A stretch of 64,000 nucleotides of DNA from Notospermus geniculatus (GCA_002633025.1 NMRB01001645.1:34494-98493); one strand, 5' to 3'; shown: positions 1-11,092, counted from the first letter of the stretch. Notes: generated by a model not told the origin, from the letters alone. Numbers and translations: made by a program.

Positions 1-81
1 GGGCGGTAGAGCGAAATGTCACCCCGAGAAAGCCATGTTGCCCGAGGCGCTTTCGAGGGGTGACATTTCGCTCTACCGCCC
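1..81. repeat. Perfect 25-bp-arm hairpin element
   Basis: Bases 1-25 are the exact reverse complement of 57-81, with a 31-base loop between them. The arms begin GGGCGGTAGAGCGAAATG. This looks like a foldback MITE or the inner part of one. No coding signal is present. The window edge hides whether it extends further left. Confidence 0.75.
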
Positions 82-552
82 GACACGACGGGCACCATTT
101 TTTATATCGTACCGAAAGTCATCAGAGAGAAATTCTCGTGGCGTTTATCATCACTCAAATGATCCGCATTGCGCTGCACCACGCCTGATGTAATGTCGAT
201 GCGGATCTATATGAACGCACGACACTGACCCCACATCGGCGCCGTTCGCTTGCTCATTTCTTTGAAATTGTGAGCTAACGTGCGACAAGTTTGGGCTATT
301 GTGTTCAGGAAAATGTTAACAGTTACCCCACGCTGTTGATGATCACAAAAGCTGACAATATTGACTGGTATTTCGACGATTTTGATTGCAAAACCGCCGT
401 GTCATTTGAAGCGAGAAACAAAATGGCGGACGTGGGGCCGTCTCGAAGCATTTTGCGGGAAAGCATTCCAACCGGAAATATTTTCCGGGCGAACATGCCG
501 AAATGTCCACCGCTCACGTGACCGCTCTCGGCCAATCACATTCACGCAAACT
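82..552. other. Non-coding stretch, nothing recognised
   Basis: I see no supported exon, RNA gene or repeat here. Short open frames on both strands overlap each other and lack splice or family support. Confidence 0.5.
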
Positions 553-719
553 TACTTGAGGTACGATATTTCGGTCTGTCCCCCTCCATGGCGGGCGCCA
601 TTTTCTTAATGTCACCCCTCGAAAAAACATTGTTGACCTCGGCGGCCTCGGACAACAATGTTTTCTCGGGATGACATTTCGGTCTGTCCCCCTCATGGCG
701 GGTGCCATTTTCTTAATGC
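553..719. repeat. Foldback plus flanking direct repeat
   Basis: A segment of about 43 bases (568-610) beginning ATTTCGGTCTGTCCCCCTC is repeated almost exactly at 676-718. Between them is a hairpin built on ACATTGTTG and CAACAATGT. The words TGTCACCCC and ATGACATTTCGG resemble the arms of the hairpin at 1-81, so the two may belong to one family. Confidence 0.6.
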
Positions 720-942
720 CGCCCAACAAAAGATTGACGGATAAATCCACAACGTGTCTCTCTGTTTATATTTGAGTGTCACTCGGATATCACCAAAATC
801 TTTCTACAGGCACCTGGAGGACTAAGTTTACAATTAGATAAAGCAGACACTTCATAAAAATCATCAAGCAATTAAGTGCAAAACAAAAACCGAAAATCGT
901 AGGAAAAGCGGGAATTCCACCTCAGTCGATCAAAAAGCTATT

Positions 943-1235
943 AGTATGGGCTGCCCTAGATTAGTACCTGATCCTACCAACCTGCGCGCTGCAGTCGTAG
1001 CTTGTTTCTTAGGACCAGTATTGGCCGCCATTTTTAGAGGAATTCTGCCAGGTGACGTCACATGGAAACTTTGTGTAAATTGTGTAAATTTATTCAATTC
1101 TCAATACGGCTAACGTACCGGAATGCAGATAGAGGGTGACCTCCATTTCACCCAGGAAATCCACCAATCACGAAGGTGTTAAAAATAGAAAGGTATCAAC
1201 ATAATAATCACCTGAAGCCGGCACCGGCCAATCAG
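943..1235 (-). repeat. Relative of the 4249-4627 inverted-repeat element
   Basis: It shares, in the opposite orientation, several blocks with 4249-4627: GATCCTACC near one end, a block around GAGAATTGAATAAATTTAC, a block around ATGGCGGCCA, and the text around the CACCAATCACG word. It is therefore a second, more decayed member of that element family. No open frame is conserved between the two. Confidence 0.55.
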
Positions 1236-1310
1236 ATTCACGAACGCGAATCTATCCTAATTAGGTACACCTATGTAAAAATTTGGAGATGATCCAAGTT
1301 AGTTCAGGAG

Positions 1311-1513
1311 TTATTGCACTTTTGTGTTGGTTTTGGCCATCTGGTGTCCAAGCCAAGAATCGAATCGGATCGAAACTTGGTGTCATAGGTCATCTGACCT
1401 AGGGTATGTACCAAGTTTCAGATCAATAACCCAAGCGGTTACGAAACGTGCCCTGCTAACGGACGACGACGGACACCGCATGACGATAAAAGCTCACCGG
1501 GGAGCTAAAAATT
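1311..1513 (-). repeat. Interspersed repeat family R1, partial copy
   Basis: Reverse-complement copy of the sequence at 9547-9760. It shares blocks around GGTCAGATGACCTATGACAC and GTCCGTTAGCAG. Further copies stand at 43415-43880 and 45765-45925. It is non-coding; the short open frames inside differ between copies. Confidence 0.75.
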
Positions 1514-1537
1514 GACTTCATAAGCTACGTTCTCACT

Positions 1538-1700
1538 GAATGCGAATTCAATTCGAATTCCGTATATCGGTCTCCGGAATTCGAATTCGTTATATCGAAT
1601 TAAAAGCGTTGCGTTCACGCTAGGGGTTAATTCGGATGGAGTGACGTCACCTGGTCACAATCTGAATCAATGGTTATTCCGAATTCAATTCGCATTAAAG
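1538..1700. repeat. AATTC-rich foldback element
   Basis: AATGCGAATTCAATTCG on the left pairs with CGAATTCAATTCGCATT on the right with one mismatch. The interior is full of GAATTC and its partial complements. Probably a small MITE; boundaries are approximate. Confidence 0.5.
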
Positions 1701-2348
1701 AACCGGACTCGTTATTTCGGGTTCAGTTCGGTTGAGGTCGAAAATGCTAATTTATGCGTGATGTCATTACAGGGATAAATGAAATCAAATCTGAGCCATC
1801 AATGTGGAGATAAAGTTCATTTTCATTTTCATATTTACTAACTGACAAATGTCTGACTTCATTCTTTCACATGAACTGTTGCATAATTCCATTACATCAT
1901 TAAAGACATGCCCATTTTGCAAATTCCTGCAATGACGTCATCAAATTAGGCCGAACACTGTCCTCTAACCAAATCCATGAAGTATGTTATAGGATTTTAA
2001 CAAGTTAGAATTTTCAGTGAAACAAAAAGCATCTTGATCAGCATTATATACCTAAACTTTCTAAAGTTGTAAAAAATAGGCGCAACTAGGACTTTAAATC
2101 AGGATTCACGTGCCGTATCATATCGTCTTAAGGTGTGTTTCAGGAAATGATTTCCGTGAACAATAGCACGACAGCATTGCCATTGTCCAGGAGAGACTTT
2201 CCTGTAACATACCGGCACTGTTGAAATCATATACAACAAGATGACATTGTAAATGTCGTATGGTTCCCGATAGTACAGGTGCTTCTACCGGTACATGTAC
2301 ATGAATCGTACATTAACAGAGATCAAGGCACGTTGATAGAGACCAGAT
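1701..2348. other. AT-rich non-coding stretch
   Basis: I see no exon, RNA or clear repeat here. It is intergenic, or intronic to the gene A exons that start at 3626. Confidence 0.45.
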
Positions 2349-2474
2349 AAAAAGGTACATGTACCGTAGAAAAGGTACCGGTAAAAGGTACTAGGTAATA
2401 AAGGTACTAGGTAAAAAGGTACAGTTAAAAAGGTACTGGGTAAAAGAAGGTACTAGGTAAAAAGGTACAGGAAA
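2349..2474. repeat. AAAAGGTAC-based minisatellite
   Basis: About seven degenerate units of 15-17 bases follow the pattern AAAAGGTACTAGGT. A single N (assembly gap) follows shortly after at 2522. Confidence 0.75.
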
Positions 2475-2817
2475 AGGAATTAACCTAACCTCTACCACAG
2501 GCAGAGATATTCAAATTATAANTTTGAATACTGGCCTGACTGATACTCTTGAGAAAAAAACGGGGAAAAAAGTGATAACCAAAAAGTTGAAAAAAGGTGG
2601 TCTTAGAAATTACACAGCATCATTACGTCATAATATCTGAGAACCAAATTAACGTCACCTGATAGCCAATGAATGTTGCTACATTTTGGTGGTGGTTGTG
2701 CCATTATAGCACCAGTAGTTTTTGAGAAAATGGTGGAAAAGTGGTGTCCATAAACTTTTGACCATGAGTGTACATGCATTTGACTGATGTTTATCAACAC
2801 CTGGGGCGGTGCATGTT

Positions 2818-3212
2818 TTTTAGAACGTTCCTTAACATTGAGGTCCACCTTAAATCTATTGTTCTCGATGGTTTTACAATTATAGACTAAAGCTACGTTT
2901 AGCTGACACGCGGAATGCGGATTGCGGAACGCGGAAGCGGAAAATGCAATGCATTTTCGCATACAACATATCTTTCCGCCAGGGTTTCCGCGTCCCTATA
3001 CCGCATTCCGCGTGTCAGCTAAACGCAGCCTAAAGCTACGTTTAGCTGACACGCGGAATGCGGATTGCGGAACGCGGAAGCGGAAAATGCAATGCATTTT
3101 CGTATACAACATATCGTTCCGCCGGGGATTCCGCTACCCTATACCGCATTCCGGATGTCTGGTAAACGCAGCTTTAAGGTCGACCTTAACGTAAAGGAAC
3201 GTTCTAAAATAC
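2818..3212. repeat. Nested foldback: two 143-bp hairpins inside another
   Basis: The outer arms TTTTAGAACGTTCCTTAAC (left) and its near reverse complement ending AACGTTCTAAAA (right) enclose two head-to-tail copies (2888-3030 and 3031-3175) of one hairpin unit. Each unit starts TAAAGCTACGTTTAGCTGAC and ends with its reverse complement. The second unit is slightly diverged. This looks like insertion of a MITE into an older MITE, followed by tandem duplication. Open frames through it are palindrome artefacts. Confidence 0.8.
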
Positions 3213-3625
3213 GACCCCTGATATCTTGAATATTTCAAATGCTACGGTGCCAATTTAGACAAAGGTTTGTTGCAAATGAAAGGTAAACTTGTTGATCAGA
3301 TTTCTGCATCAAAATTTTTGAAATTTGAAAATATCAAACTAATGTAATACATGTAGCTCATCAGAAAAATAACTTACAAAATCAAAAAACTTGAAAAAAA
3401 TCAAAAAACTTGAAAATCAAAATTTTTATTTGGGAATTTTATTTTCATTTTATAGTAGGTCTGATATTATTGATAGTAAAAATAAAGTCGCCTCCGAATT
3501 TCACAAATTTTCCACCCCAACCGGCGTCTCCTCGGGCACTTTCTATAGTAGAGATCCCAGAGGTGAATTCATTGGTGGTGTATTGTTACTCTATTTATTG
3601 TATTGTATTGTATTGTATTTTCCAG

Positions 3626-6600
3626 TCTCTTGTCAGACAGCCAGAACGGAAAACTTGTTGCAAAAGGAGCTGGGGGTGCCGTACTTTACGTGGATTTTGT
3701 GAAGGTAAGGGAACGGCAAATATATCGGGTGCCCCCCCCCCAAAAGAAAAAACCCGCATCGAACTTCAAACTTTGATTTCTCAAAATCTATCCGTTACAA
3801 ATCAATGGCATTACAATTCAAAGTTGTCATATCAATTCAAGATGTTTTGTTTTACATGGATAATTTTTGCATCGATACCGCCCGTTTTAAGACCGTACCA
3901 CTCAATCCAAAATAGTTGTTTTAAATGAGTAGATGCAGTATATAAATGTATGTATGTTGTAAAAATGAGAGTCGTCAAATACCATTTTCTTTATCTTTCA
4001 GAAAATAGCAAATGCTTACGCACCTGGAGTCGATGGTTTTTGTCAAACTGCCAACATTACTGGACATTTCAGTGAAATGGCAGAGGATTTTTCGTGCCTG
4101 CTGGGTAGGTTAAGAGTTGTTACTGGAGAGATCCAGAGAATAATCGGCTGCACATAGTAACCCCGTGTCATACCCTTACCCCTAAACTCCATACGCAGTT
4201 GTGTACTGCGCCCCCTTCGGTTTACCCGCTCTACACAACTGCTTCACTAGACTGGTACCCGATCCTAACTATTTTACATCGGGCTTTTGCATATGTTAGG
4301 ACCGGGCGTGCCTACTGCCTTCGTGCCTCTGATTGGTCGGTGCTGGCGCAGGTGGTAAGTATGTGAACTATTATGTTGATAGATTTTCTATTTTTAACAT
4401 GGAAAACCCCCGGCGTGATTGGTGAATTTCCTGGGTCAAAGGTCGGTCACCTTCTATCTGCATTCTGGTACGTCAGCCGTATTGAGAATTGAATAAATTT
4501 ACATAATTTACATGAAATTTTCAAGTGACGTTACTGTCAGAATTCCTCCACAAATGGCGGCCACGACTGGTCCTACCATTCAAAAGCAACACCATCGGTA
4601 GGACCAGGTGTAGGGGCCTACTAGTCTACTGCTTCACTTGGATAATTATGTTCGCCGCGTTTGGTCAACAGATGGCGCTGAGAGACTAGACCAATGAGAG
4701 CGCAGAGCAACCCGTAATCAAGCAAGACCTGAGACAGTTTTTCATTGGCGGAGCAGGTCACGTGATCATCTAGCAGCAAGAACGAAACAGACAAGATGGC
4801 TGCGCCCATTACCGATCAAAACGATAGGAGAAATAATAAACGATAAATTTAAATTGACATAAAAAAAACACCAGGAGGAAGCGTTGAAGTATATATGTAT
4901 GTTGTAAAAATGAGAGTCGTCAAATACCATTTTCTTTATCTTTCAGAAAATAGCTAATGCTTACGCACCTGGAGTCCATGGTTTTTGTCAAACTGCCAAC
5001 ATTACTGGACATTTCAGTGAAATGGCAGAAGATTTTTCGTGCCTGCTGGGTAGGTTAAGAGTTGTTACTGGAGAGATCCAGAGAATAATCGGCTGCACAT
5101 AGTAACCCCGTGTCATACCCTTACCCCTAAACTCCATACGCAGTTGTGTACTGCGCCCCCTTCGGATTACCCGCTCTACACAACTGCTTCACTTGGATAA
5201 TTATGTTCGCCGCGTTTGGTCAACAGATGGCGCTGAGAGACTAGACCAATGAGAGCGCAGAGCAACCCGCAATCAAGCAAGACCTGAGACAGTTTTTCAA
5301 CGAAACAGACAAGATGGCTGCGCCCATTACCGATCAAAACGATAGGAGAAATAATAAACGATAAATTTAAATTGACATAAAAAAACACCAGGAGGAAGCG
5401 TTGAATAGTAGTTTCAGCGGAAGGACATTTTGGTGATCAGCATCATCCCGTTGCTAACGTACCAAAGAGTTTCTGAAAGCAGCGTGCTGATTGGCTGTAA
5501 AAATCACGCGAAACACCAACGCCATCTGTGGACCAAACGCGGCGAACATATCCAAGTGAAGCAGTTGGGCAAGTCCACGGTAAAATTCGGGGTATTTTTT
5601 TACTTGTTCGGTGCGGTCTCTGCAACTCATGGCACCAAAAGACCATGACGCCAGCCTCGAAGTGTGACGAACAGACGGCGTTAGGTGTCCGATTCGGGGA
5701 ATCCCCGTTGGGAATGTGCCAAAATGTGGGGTGCGACTTGCTGGTAAAACGGACCAAATTTGTGGTTCTCGGCCAGCTTATATGTACATGAAGTAATAGG
5801 AGCAGTCAGCCGCGCATATTGCTAACAGATGGCAGCACAGTCTTAGCGGACCAAATGTACAGGAAATCTATTATGATCGCTGCTCGATCGATAATGACTG
5901 GGTCCGCTAGATGCATTGAATTGGGCCCTAGTGACACCTAGTGGTCAACTCGCTGACAGCTCCTATTGAATTATATAGCCTTCAAAATGTCTGACAACAT
6001 TGATCAAATTTGAAAATGGCGTTAATTTTGTGACTTTCCAGTTGGAAAAATTATGAATACACAGTGATTGTACACGTATTCATAGCCAATCAGAAAGTGT
6101 GTTACGGCGTCGTCGGTTAAACCCGTGATGATGGCTTGTGATTGGATCCCTCCTCAAACTGCGCCGTCTATTGATTATCCGTCAGTATTGGCGCCAATAA
6201 TGCCAGTGTTCAGTGGGTCTATACCGGTATGCATACCTATGGCCAACTAAACACTGGGGACGAGTGTATGAATAAGTGAAAAAATGTCGCGTCCGAGATC
6301 GTGGAATTGCCCAGTTTTGGAGAGGGGTAAACCGAAGAGGGCGCGGTACACACCTTCGTTGGGAGTTTACCTCACCCCCAGCATAGGCTACTGATGGTAT
6401 CTATTCCAAAGATACCGGTATATTGCCACTAGTCCAGAGGACTGCTGACAGTACTTGACAGTAAATGCCACGTAGGACCATTTTTATCCGCACCGTTTGG
6501 TTGTCGTTATGAGGGAGGTTTCGAAATCAAACGATAAACGTAATCTTTACGACAACGTTATTTTTCATACTACACATTACTCAGATTTTATACTGCATTT

Positions 6601-9600
6601 TCGGTACAAAAATAACGTTGTCGTTAGCGTTTACGTTTATCGTTTGATTCCGAAACCTCCCTAACATCTCGTTTCTAACGAAGTTTTATCATTAAAAGTG
6701 AGGTTTCGCAAACCGCACGAAACACGAAGTAGGAGTAAAAAATTGGACTTCATTTCCATGACGTAATGCATTTCAGGAGATGGTTGGTAGCACAAATATC
6801 GCCTGCCGCAAGAGTGTTAGACCGATAGAGTTACTTTGAAATTTATCTTTCGTTTCCACTTCGTAGATGCAAAGTGATTTAAAAATTCAAGATGCACCAT
6901 AACTCTCTCGGTCGTACATGATATGCTAAAACGCGCGCACATCTGTGGTACCAACCATATCCAGAAAATTTTATATATTAGGTCCTGGAAATGAAGTTGA
7001 ATTTCGTATTTCCCTGGGGAAAACGTGTTGGTCCGTCATTTCCACGCTCGATATATTTTCAGACCAACCAGCAGTGGCCGCACTTCGCCACACTGTCGGC
7101 AGCGATGATGTATATTCAGTTACTTTCCCTGGCGGCTACGAGGCTGGCGCCATGACGGTGGCATCTGATACATGTATGCTGAAGTCGATGGAGTTCCAGG
7201 GACACGAAGGCGATGGTATATAAGGCGTTTAGACTTTCTTCATGAAGAAACCAAGTGAATATAAGTAGGGCCACGGGTATACTGAACGTGATCCGTCGTC
7301 CTGTGCGATGCCTGTTCGTCGTCGCATGCGTTTTTCAAACAATCGCACAGAAAACGCTGTCACCCAATGCGTTTTCGTGCCCGGATCAGTCGGCCTACTC
7401 AGTGCTTCTACTCGCCAAAACACGCCGGAAGTGATGAGGCACACCAGCGCCACTTTCAAAAACCTATGCGTCGGCTGAAAAATTTAAAAATGTTCAATCT
7501 TTTTTGGACGCATTGCGTCAACGCACAACGGATCGCACTCAGTTTATAGCCAAGCGCACATTGCGGCAAAACTCAATGCGGTAGGTGTGTTTTTAAAGTC
7601 GACTGACCCAACGCTGGCGACTCGTCATTCAGCCGGGCCGCATTGAGTTTTACCGTAAATGTGCCCTTGGCGTAACCATCCAAAGGAAAAGCCTTTTGCT
7701 CCTTCGTGTGTGTTGACGGATGCGGCACGCACAGGGTGTCGGATACGAAATACGCATATAGGAATCGCGTTCGGTATACCCGTAGGGTAGGGACACACCT
7801 AACGCGATTCGTTGACGCATGCGCATGCGACTTTTGGCAAGGCTCCGTATCGTCGATCCGTGTCACGTATGACGTATCGAGCTAATGCATTTTCTATTAA
7901 AGTCATAGGTTATACGTCATACGGATCGACGATACGGAGCCTTGCACGCAAACAGAGGTTTTCACGCATGCGTCGCCCAATCGCATGGGCTGCTTTTCCA
8001 CGAGACGTTTGCGGACGCGGTTTCGGTGGCGGGAGCGGGAGCGAGTGAAACAGTTAAAGGGAAATACGTTGGATCGATTTTTTCTACCCGCGCCCGCCCC
8101 CTATTGCGCGCCCGCAAACGTCTCGTGGAAAAGCCGCCTTAACATGCTTAAGGAGCACGGTATTGGATCTCAAATGCGTTATTTGACTGCCGACGTAGAG
8201 GAAGCCACCTAGCGGCAGTAAGACGAACTACAAAAATGCATTACAAAATGTACGCAGTAAATCGGGTCATTCGCCGAGACGTAGAGTCAGACCCTCGGGT
8301 TGGAGAGTGGCGCGGTGGCGCCGGCTGTCGAGAAAAAGTGGCAATACAATGCTCCTTTAACCGAGCTCCGTAGTTCACGAGGGACCAATTAGGCCGTGAG
8401 ACACGACTGGAAAATATGGCTATTTCTTGATTTTTGCGGCGTAGTTTTGGTAACTAAACATTTCCTCCTGTTTTATATGAAGATGGACATGCTGAACCAA
8501 TTCAGCTTGTTACCACACGACAAAACCTGCACATTTCCAAGATGGCCGCCCTTTTAGGGGGCCAAAGGGATTAACAGTAGGGGTCAAAAAGTTGATGTCT
8601 TCAAATCATATCAACATGGGTATCAAATTAAAGGTCTCAGTGAGTACAACAACATGGCATGGGTTTCATTCCTCAAAATGTACACTGCAACCCTTGAGGG
8701 GGTCAAAAAGGGCCACAAATCCGACTTTTGACCCCTTCCCACTAGTTCCACGGGGGCTGCAGGTGAATGAAAATAATTTTTTTCAACAATGCTCTCATAG
8801 ACCTTCAAAATGATACCCATGATGACACCCTTTGGGTGACAGTTTTCGAGATTCCAAAAAAGGGTCCAAAAAGGGTCCAAATTCGGGATCTTGAAAACTG
8901 TTACCCAAAGGGTGTCATCATGGGTATCATTTTGGAGCTCTATGAGAGCAATGTTGAAAAAAATTATTTTTATCCACCTGCAGCCCCCGTGGAACTAGTG
9001 GGAAGGGGTCAAAAGTCGGATTTGTGGCCCTTTTTGACCCCCTCAAGGGTTGCAGTGTACATTTTGAGGAATGAAACCCATGCCATGTTGTTGTACTCAC
9101 CGAGACCTTTAATTTGATACCCATGTTGATATGATTTGAAGACATGAAATTTTTTACCCCTACTGTTAACCCCTTTGGCCCTCTAAAAAGGGCGGCTATC
9201 TTGGAAATGTGCAGGTTTTGTCTTGTGGTAACAAGCTGAATGTGTTCAGCATGCCCATCTTCATATAAAACAGGAGGAAATGTTTAGTTACCAGAACTAC
9301 GCTACGAAAGTGAAAAATAAATGGGCATGTCTCACGGCCTAAATGTATTTGAGTATCTTCAGGCTGCGGATACGACAAAAAGCAAACTTATTTTCGACTC
9401 GCCTTTTCAGAATCAGAGGACATCAAGATGACCCTTGAGAACACCGTCTTATCCGTAGACCCCTCAGAGATGCACCCAGGTTGCCCCTTGGTTAAACCCG
9501 AAGAAGAATTTGACGTATGTAAAGCCTTTTCTTCTTTCCCTTCAATTTTTAGCTCACCCGTGAGCTTTTGTCGTGGTGCAGCGTCCGTCGTCCGTTAGCA

Positions 9601-10543
9601 GCGCACGTTTCGTAACCGCTGGAGCTATTTATCTCAAACTTGGTACATGTATACCCCTAGGTCAGATGACCTATGACACCAAGTTTCGGTCGGATTCGAT
9701 TCTTGGCTTGACCTCCAGGTGCCGAAAACCAAAAACACAAAAAGTGCAATAACTCCTGAACTAATGACTGGATGAGCTACAAATTTTTATCATAGGTGTA
9801 TCCATCTAATTAGGTATACATAACATATATAAGGGTTTTTGATTTGACCTACTTTTCAAGGTCACAGAGGTCAAAGTTCTACAAAAGTAACGAACCTGCC
9901 ACAGTTGTCGTCATTATTTCACCGAGCGTCTTCATATCTTGCATAAACATGTACATGTATTAGAGGGGTACCTTCAAAAATACCGAGTTTCGGCCCGATC
10001 GGACATCCAATATGGCCACCAGGTGGCGTAGAGAAAACATTTTGTTGAAATCAATTAGTTACATTTTGTCATGATTACACATGTATGTTAGGACGCTTGT
10101 TTCCAAAGAGCGTCAATAAAGCCGGCATAGGTAACCCACGCCTTTAAGGTCCGTAAAAAATCTATCAAATTGACATTTAGTTGTAGTATCCGGAAAACTA
10201 GGGGCAAACGGACTAAAAACGGACCGGATCCAATGAACTAATGAACCTCGCTTAAAGCTACGGGGGCTTTGTGATAGGGTCCCTCATGGTTGCCGGTGAA
10301 AATTTCGTCCATGTTGCAATTTGTGGTGGGTTGGCCCTATTTTTGGCCTAGTTTTACTAGCCTAAAAGGCCTACACCTAATAGAATTGTTTCTCAATGAA
10401 ATGTAGCCTGTCGAGCCAGTTGATAGAATTGAGACTGACTGGATCCGATTTTGTTGTCACGCCGAGGGCACTTAACATTTTTTCTCTTTTACTTTCAGTT
10501 TGATAACATCATCACATTGTTGACGGACCTCGCCACAGTTTAA
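3626..10543 (+). CDS. Gene A: 3' end of an unrecognised host gene (five exons)
   Basis: Exons: 3626-3704, 4002-4104 (alternative copy 4947-5049), 7063-7215, 9411-9514 and 10499-10543 with stop TAA. Every exon is flanked by AG and GT, for example CTTTCAG before 4002 and GAC/GTATGT after 9514. Phases chain without a break: 0 after the first, 1 after the second and third, 0 after the fourth. The translated tail includes AGGAVLYVDFVK, DGFCQTANITGHF, VYSVTFPGGYEAG, an acidic VKPEEEFD stretch and the C-terminus ITLLTDLATV. I do not recognise the family and see no transmembrane segment or catalytic motif. The first visible exon starts in phase 2, so the 5' part lies to the left or in exons I cannot find. 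That this is a real gene is strong because five independent splice-phase matches agree; its function is unknown. Confidence 0.75.
4249..4627. mobile_element. 379-bp inverted-repeat insertion with 11-bp target duplication
   Basis: The element begins AGACTGGTA and ends with the near complement TACTAGTCT. It is flanked by ACTGCTTCACT on both sides (4238-4248 and 4628-4638). The sister duplication unit has the empty site with a single ACTGCTTCACT near 5180, which proves insertion. Target duplications of 9-11 bp are typical of the Mutator-like superfamily; the assignment is inference because there is no transposase. Confidence 0.8.
4947..5049 (+). CDS. Second copy of the 103-nt gene A exon
   Basis: It differs from 4002-4104 at three bases: two silent and one changing Asp to His (GATGGT to CATGGT). 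Both splice sites are kept (CTTTCAG before, GTAGGTT after). Because 103 is not a multiple of three, including both copies in one mRNA would break the frame; only one copy can be used per transcript. Whether this copy is ever used cannot be told from sequence. Confidence 0.55.
5183..5571. repeat. Foldback around CTGCTTCACTTGGATA
   Basis: The left arm (CTGCTTCACTTGGATA, then TTCGCCGCGTTTGGTC) is repeated inverted at 5517-5571, ending CCAAGTGAAGCAG. The same left arm also occurs at 4628-4690 in duplication unit 1. The interior mentions ATGGCTGCGCCCATTACC but has no lasting open frame. Confidence 0.6.
5572..6510. other. Gene A intron, no feature recognised
   Basis: Intronic to gene A. Overlapping short open frames on both strands at 5430-5790 have no splice support and cover the foldback arm, so I do not call them genes. 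Confidence 0.5.
6512..6661. repeat. 150-bp foldback element
   Basis: The left arm AGGGAGGTTTCGAAATCAAA pairs with the right arm that ends TTTGATTCCGAAACCTCCCT. The pairing continues inward through AACGTTATTTTT. It lies in a gene A intron. Confidence 0.8.
7837..7945. repeat. 109-bp hairpin element
   Basis: GCAAGGCTCCGTATCGTCGA and its exact reverse complement bound the element, with further pairing through GTATGACGTAT. It lies in a gene A intron. Confidence 0.8.
7988..8138. repeat. 151-bp foldback element
   Basis: GGCTGCTTTTCCACGAGACG pairs with CGTCTCGTGGAAAAGCCGCC, apart from one mismatch. The loop is rich in GGCGGGAGCGGGAGCG. Probably a MITE. Confidence 0.75.
8148..8360 (+). repeat. TTAA-flanked MITE, copy 1
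   Basis: TTAA at each end, with terminal inverted repeat AGGAGCA...TGCTCCT. A second copy at 10878-11092 is about 90 percent identical through the body (GCGTTATTTGACTGCCGACG). TTAA target sites are typical of piggyBac-type and Kolobok-type elements; family membership is inference. Confidence 0.65.
8391..9340. repeat. Long palindrome with ~460-bp arms
   Basis: The left arm 8391-8857 and right arm 8883-9340 are reverse complements at roughly 93 percent, separated by about 25 bases of AAAAAGGGTCC repeats. The outer ends are AGGCCGTGAGACA and TGTCTCACGGCCT. Open frames on the + and - strands inside translate to the same text because of the symmetry and should not be read as genes. It lies in a gene A intron, so pre-mRNA could fold into a long double-stranded stem. 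Confidence 0.85.
9547..10045 (+). repeat. Interspersed repeat R1, longest copy
   Basis: About 500 bases containing CGTCCGTCGTCCGTTAGCAG, GGTCAGATGACCTATGACAC, CAAAAAGTGCAATAACTCC, TTTTCAAGGTCACAGAGGTC and CCGATCGGACATCCAATATG. Shared by 43415-43880 and, in a variant form, by 52130-53190. No conserved reading frame. It lies in the last gene A intron. Confidence 0.8.
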
Positions 10544-10754
10544 CTGAGGCAGCATCCAGAATATCCATGTGTCCGTACAGTCCAGGTCGGAATTAAATCG
10601 GACATCACGATCGCACACTTACATGTACGCTCTTGGTACGACTCCACTGTTTTCGTCGTCAGAGCAGCCTTCACACGAAAATAAAATACGATCGGATGCG
10701 CGTGCGCAAAACTTGCCGCCTCGATTTCATTTGTATTTTTGTTTTATAACCCTT

Positions 10755-10760
10755 AATAAA
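10755..10760 (+). terminator. Polyadenylation signal AATAAA of gene A
   Basis: AATAAA stands 212 bases after the gene A stop codon. The message would end shortly after, before the MITE at 10878. Confidence 0.5.
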
Positions 10761-10877
10761 GCACATATTATTCTTTATCGCATACCCTTTGTTGTTGTCT
10801 TCATGTTCATTGTTGCGTGTTTTCCCTTAAAGGGCGACTCCATTCTTTTTGTAAAATTTTGTATTTTTGAAATATCG

Positions 10878-11092
10878 TTAAAGGAGCACGGTATTGGATC
10901 TCAAATGCGTTATTTGACTGCCGACGTAGAGGGAGCCACCTAGCGGCAGTAATACGAACTACAAAAATGCATTACAAAATGTACGTAGTAAATCGGGTCA
11001 ACTCGCCGATACCTAGTTAGTCCCTGGGTTGGAGAGTGGCACAGTGGCGCCGGCTGTCGAGAAAAAGTGGCAATACCGTGCTACGTGCACGA
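10878..11092 (+). repeat. TTAA-flanked MITE, copy 2 (3' end lost)
   Basis: Same sequence as 8148-8360 but the right terminal TTTAA is missing; similarity stops at the CAATACCGTGCT word. Confidence 0.65.

Larger units (their letters stand above)
3888..5405 (+). repeat. Tandem duplication carrying a gene A exon
   Basis: Unit 1 (about 3944-4886) and unit 2 (about 4888-5405) share the intron flank, the 103-nt exon and several hundred bases downstream at very high identity. Unit 1 is longer because a 379-bp element interrupts it at 4249-4627. The duplication is younger than the gene and older than, or contemporary with, that insertion. Confidence 0.85.

Noticed and set aside
8592-9145. Matching open frames on both strands
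   Set aside because: They arise from the symmetry of the long palindrome, not from protein coding.
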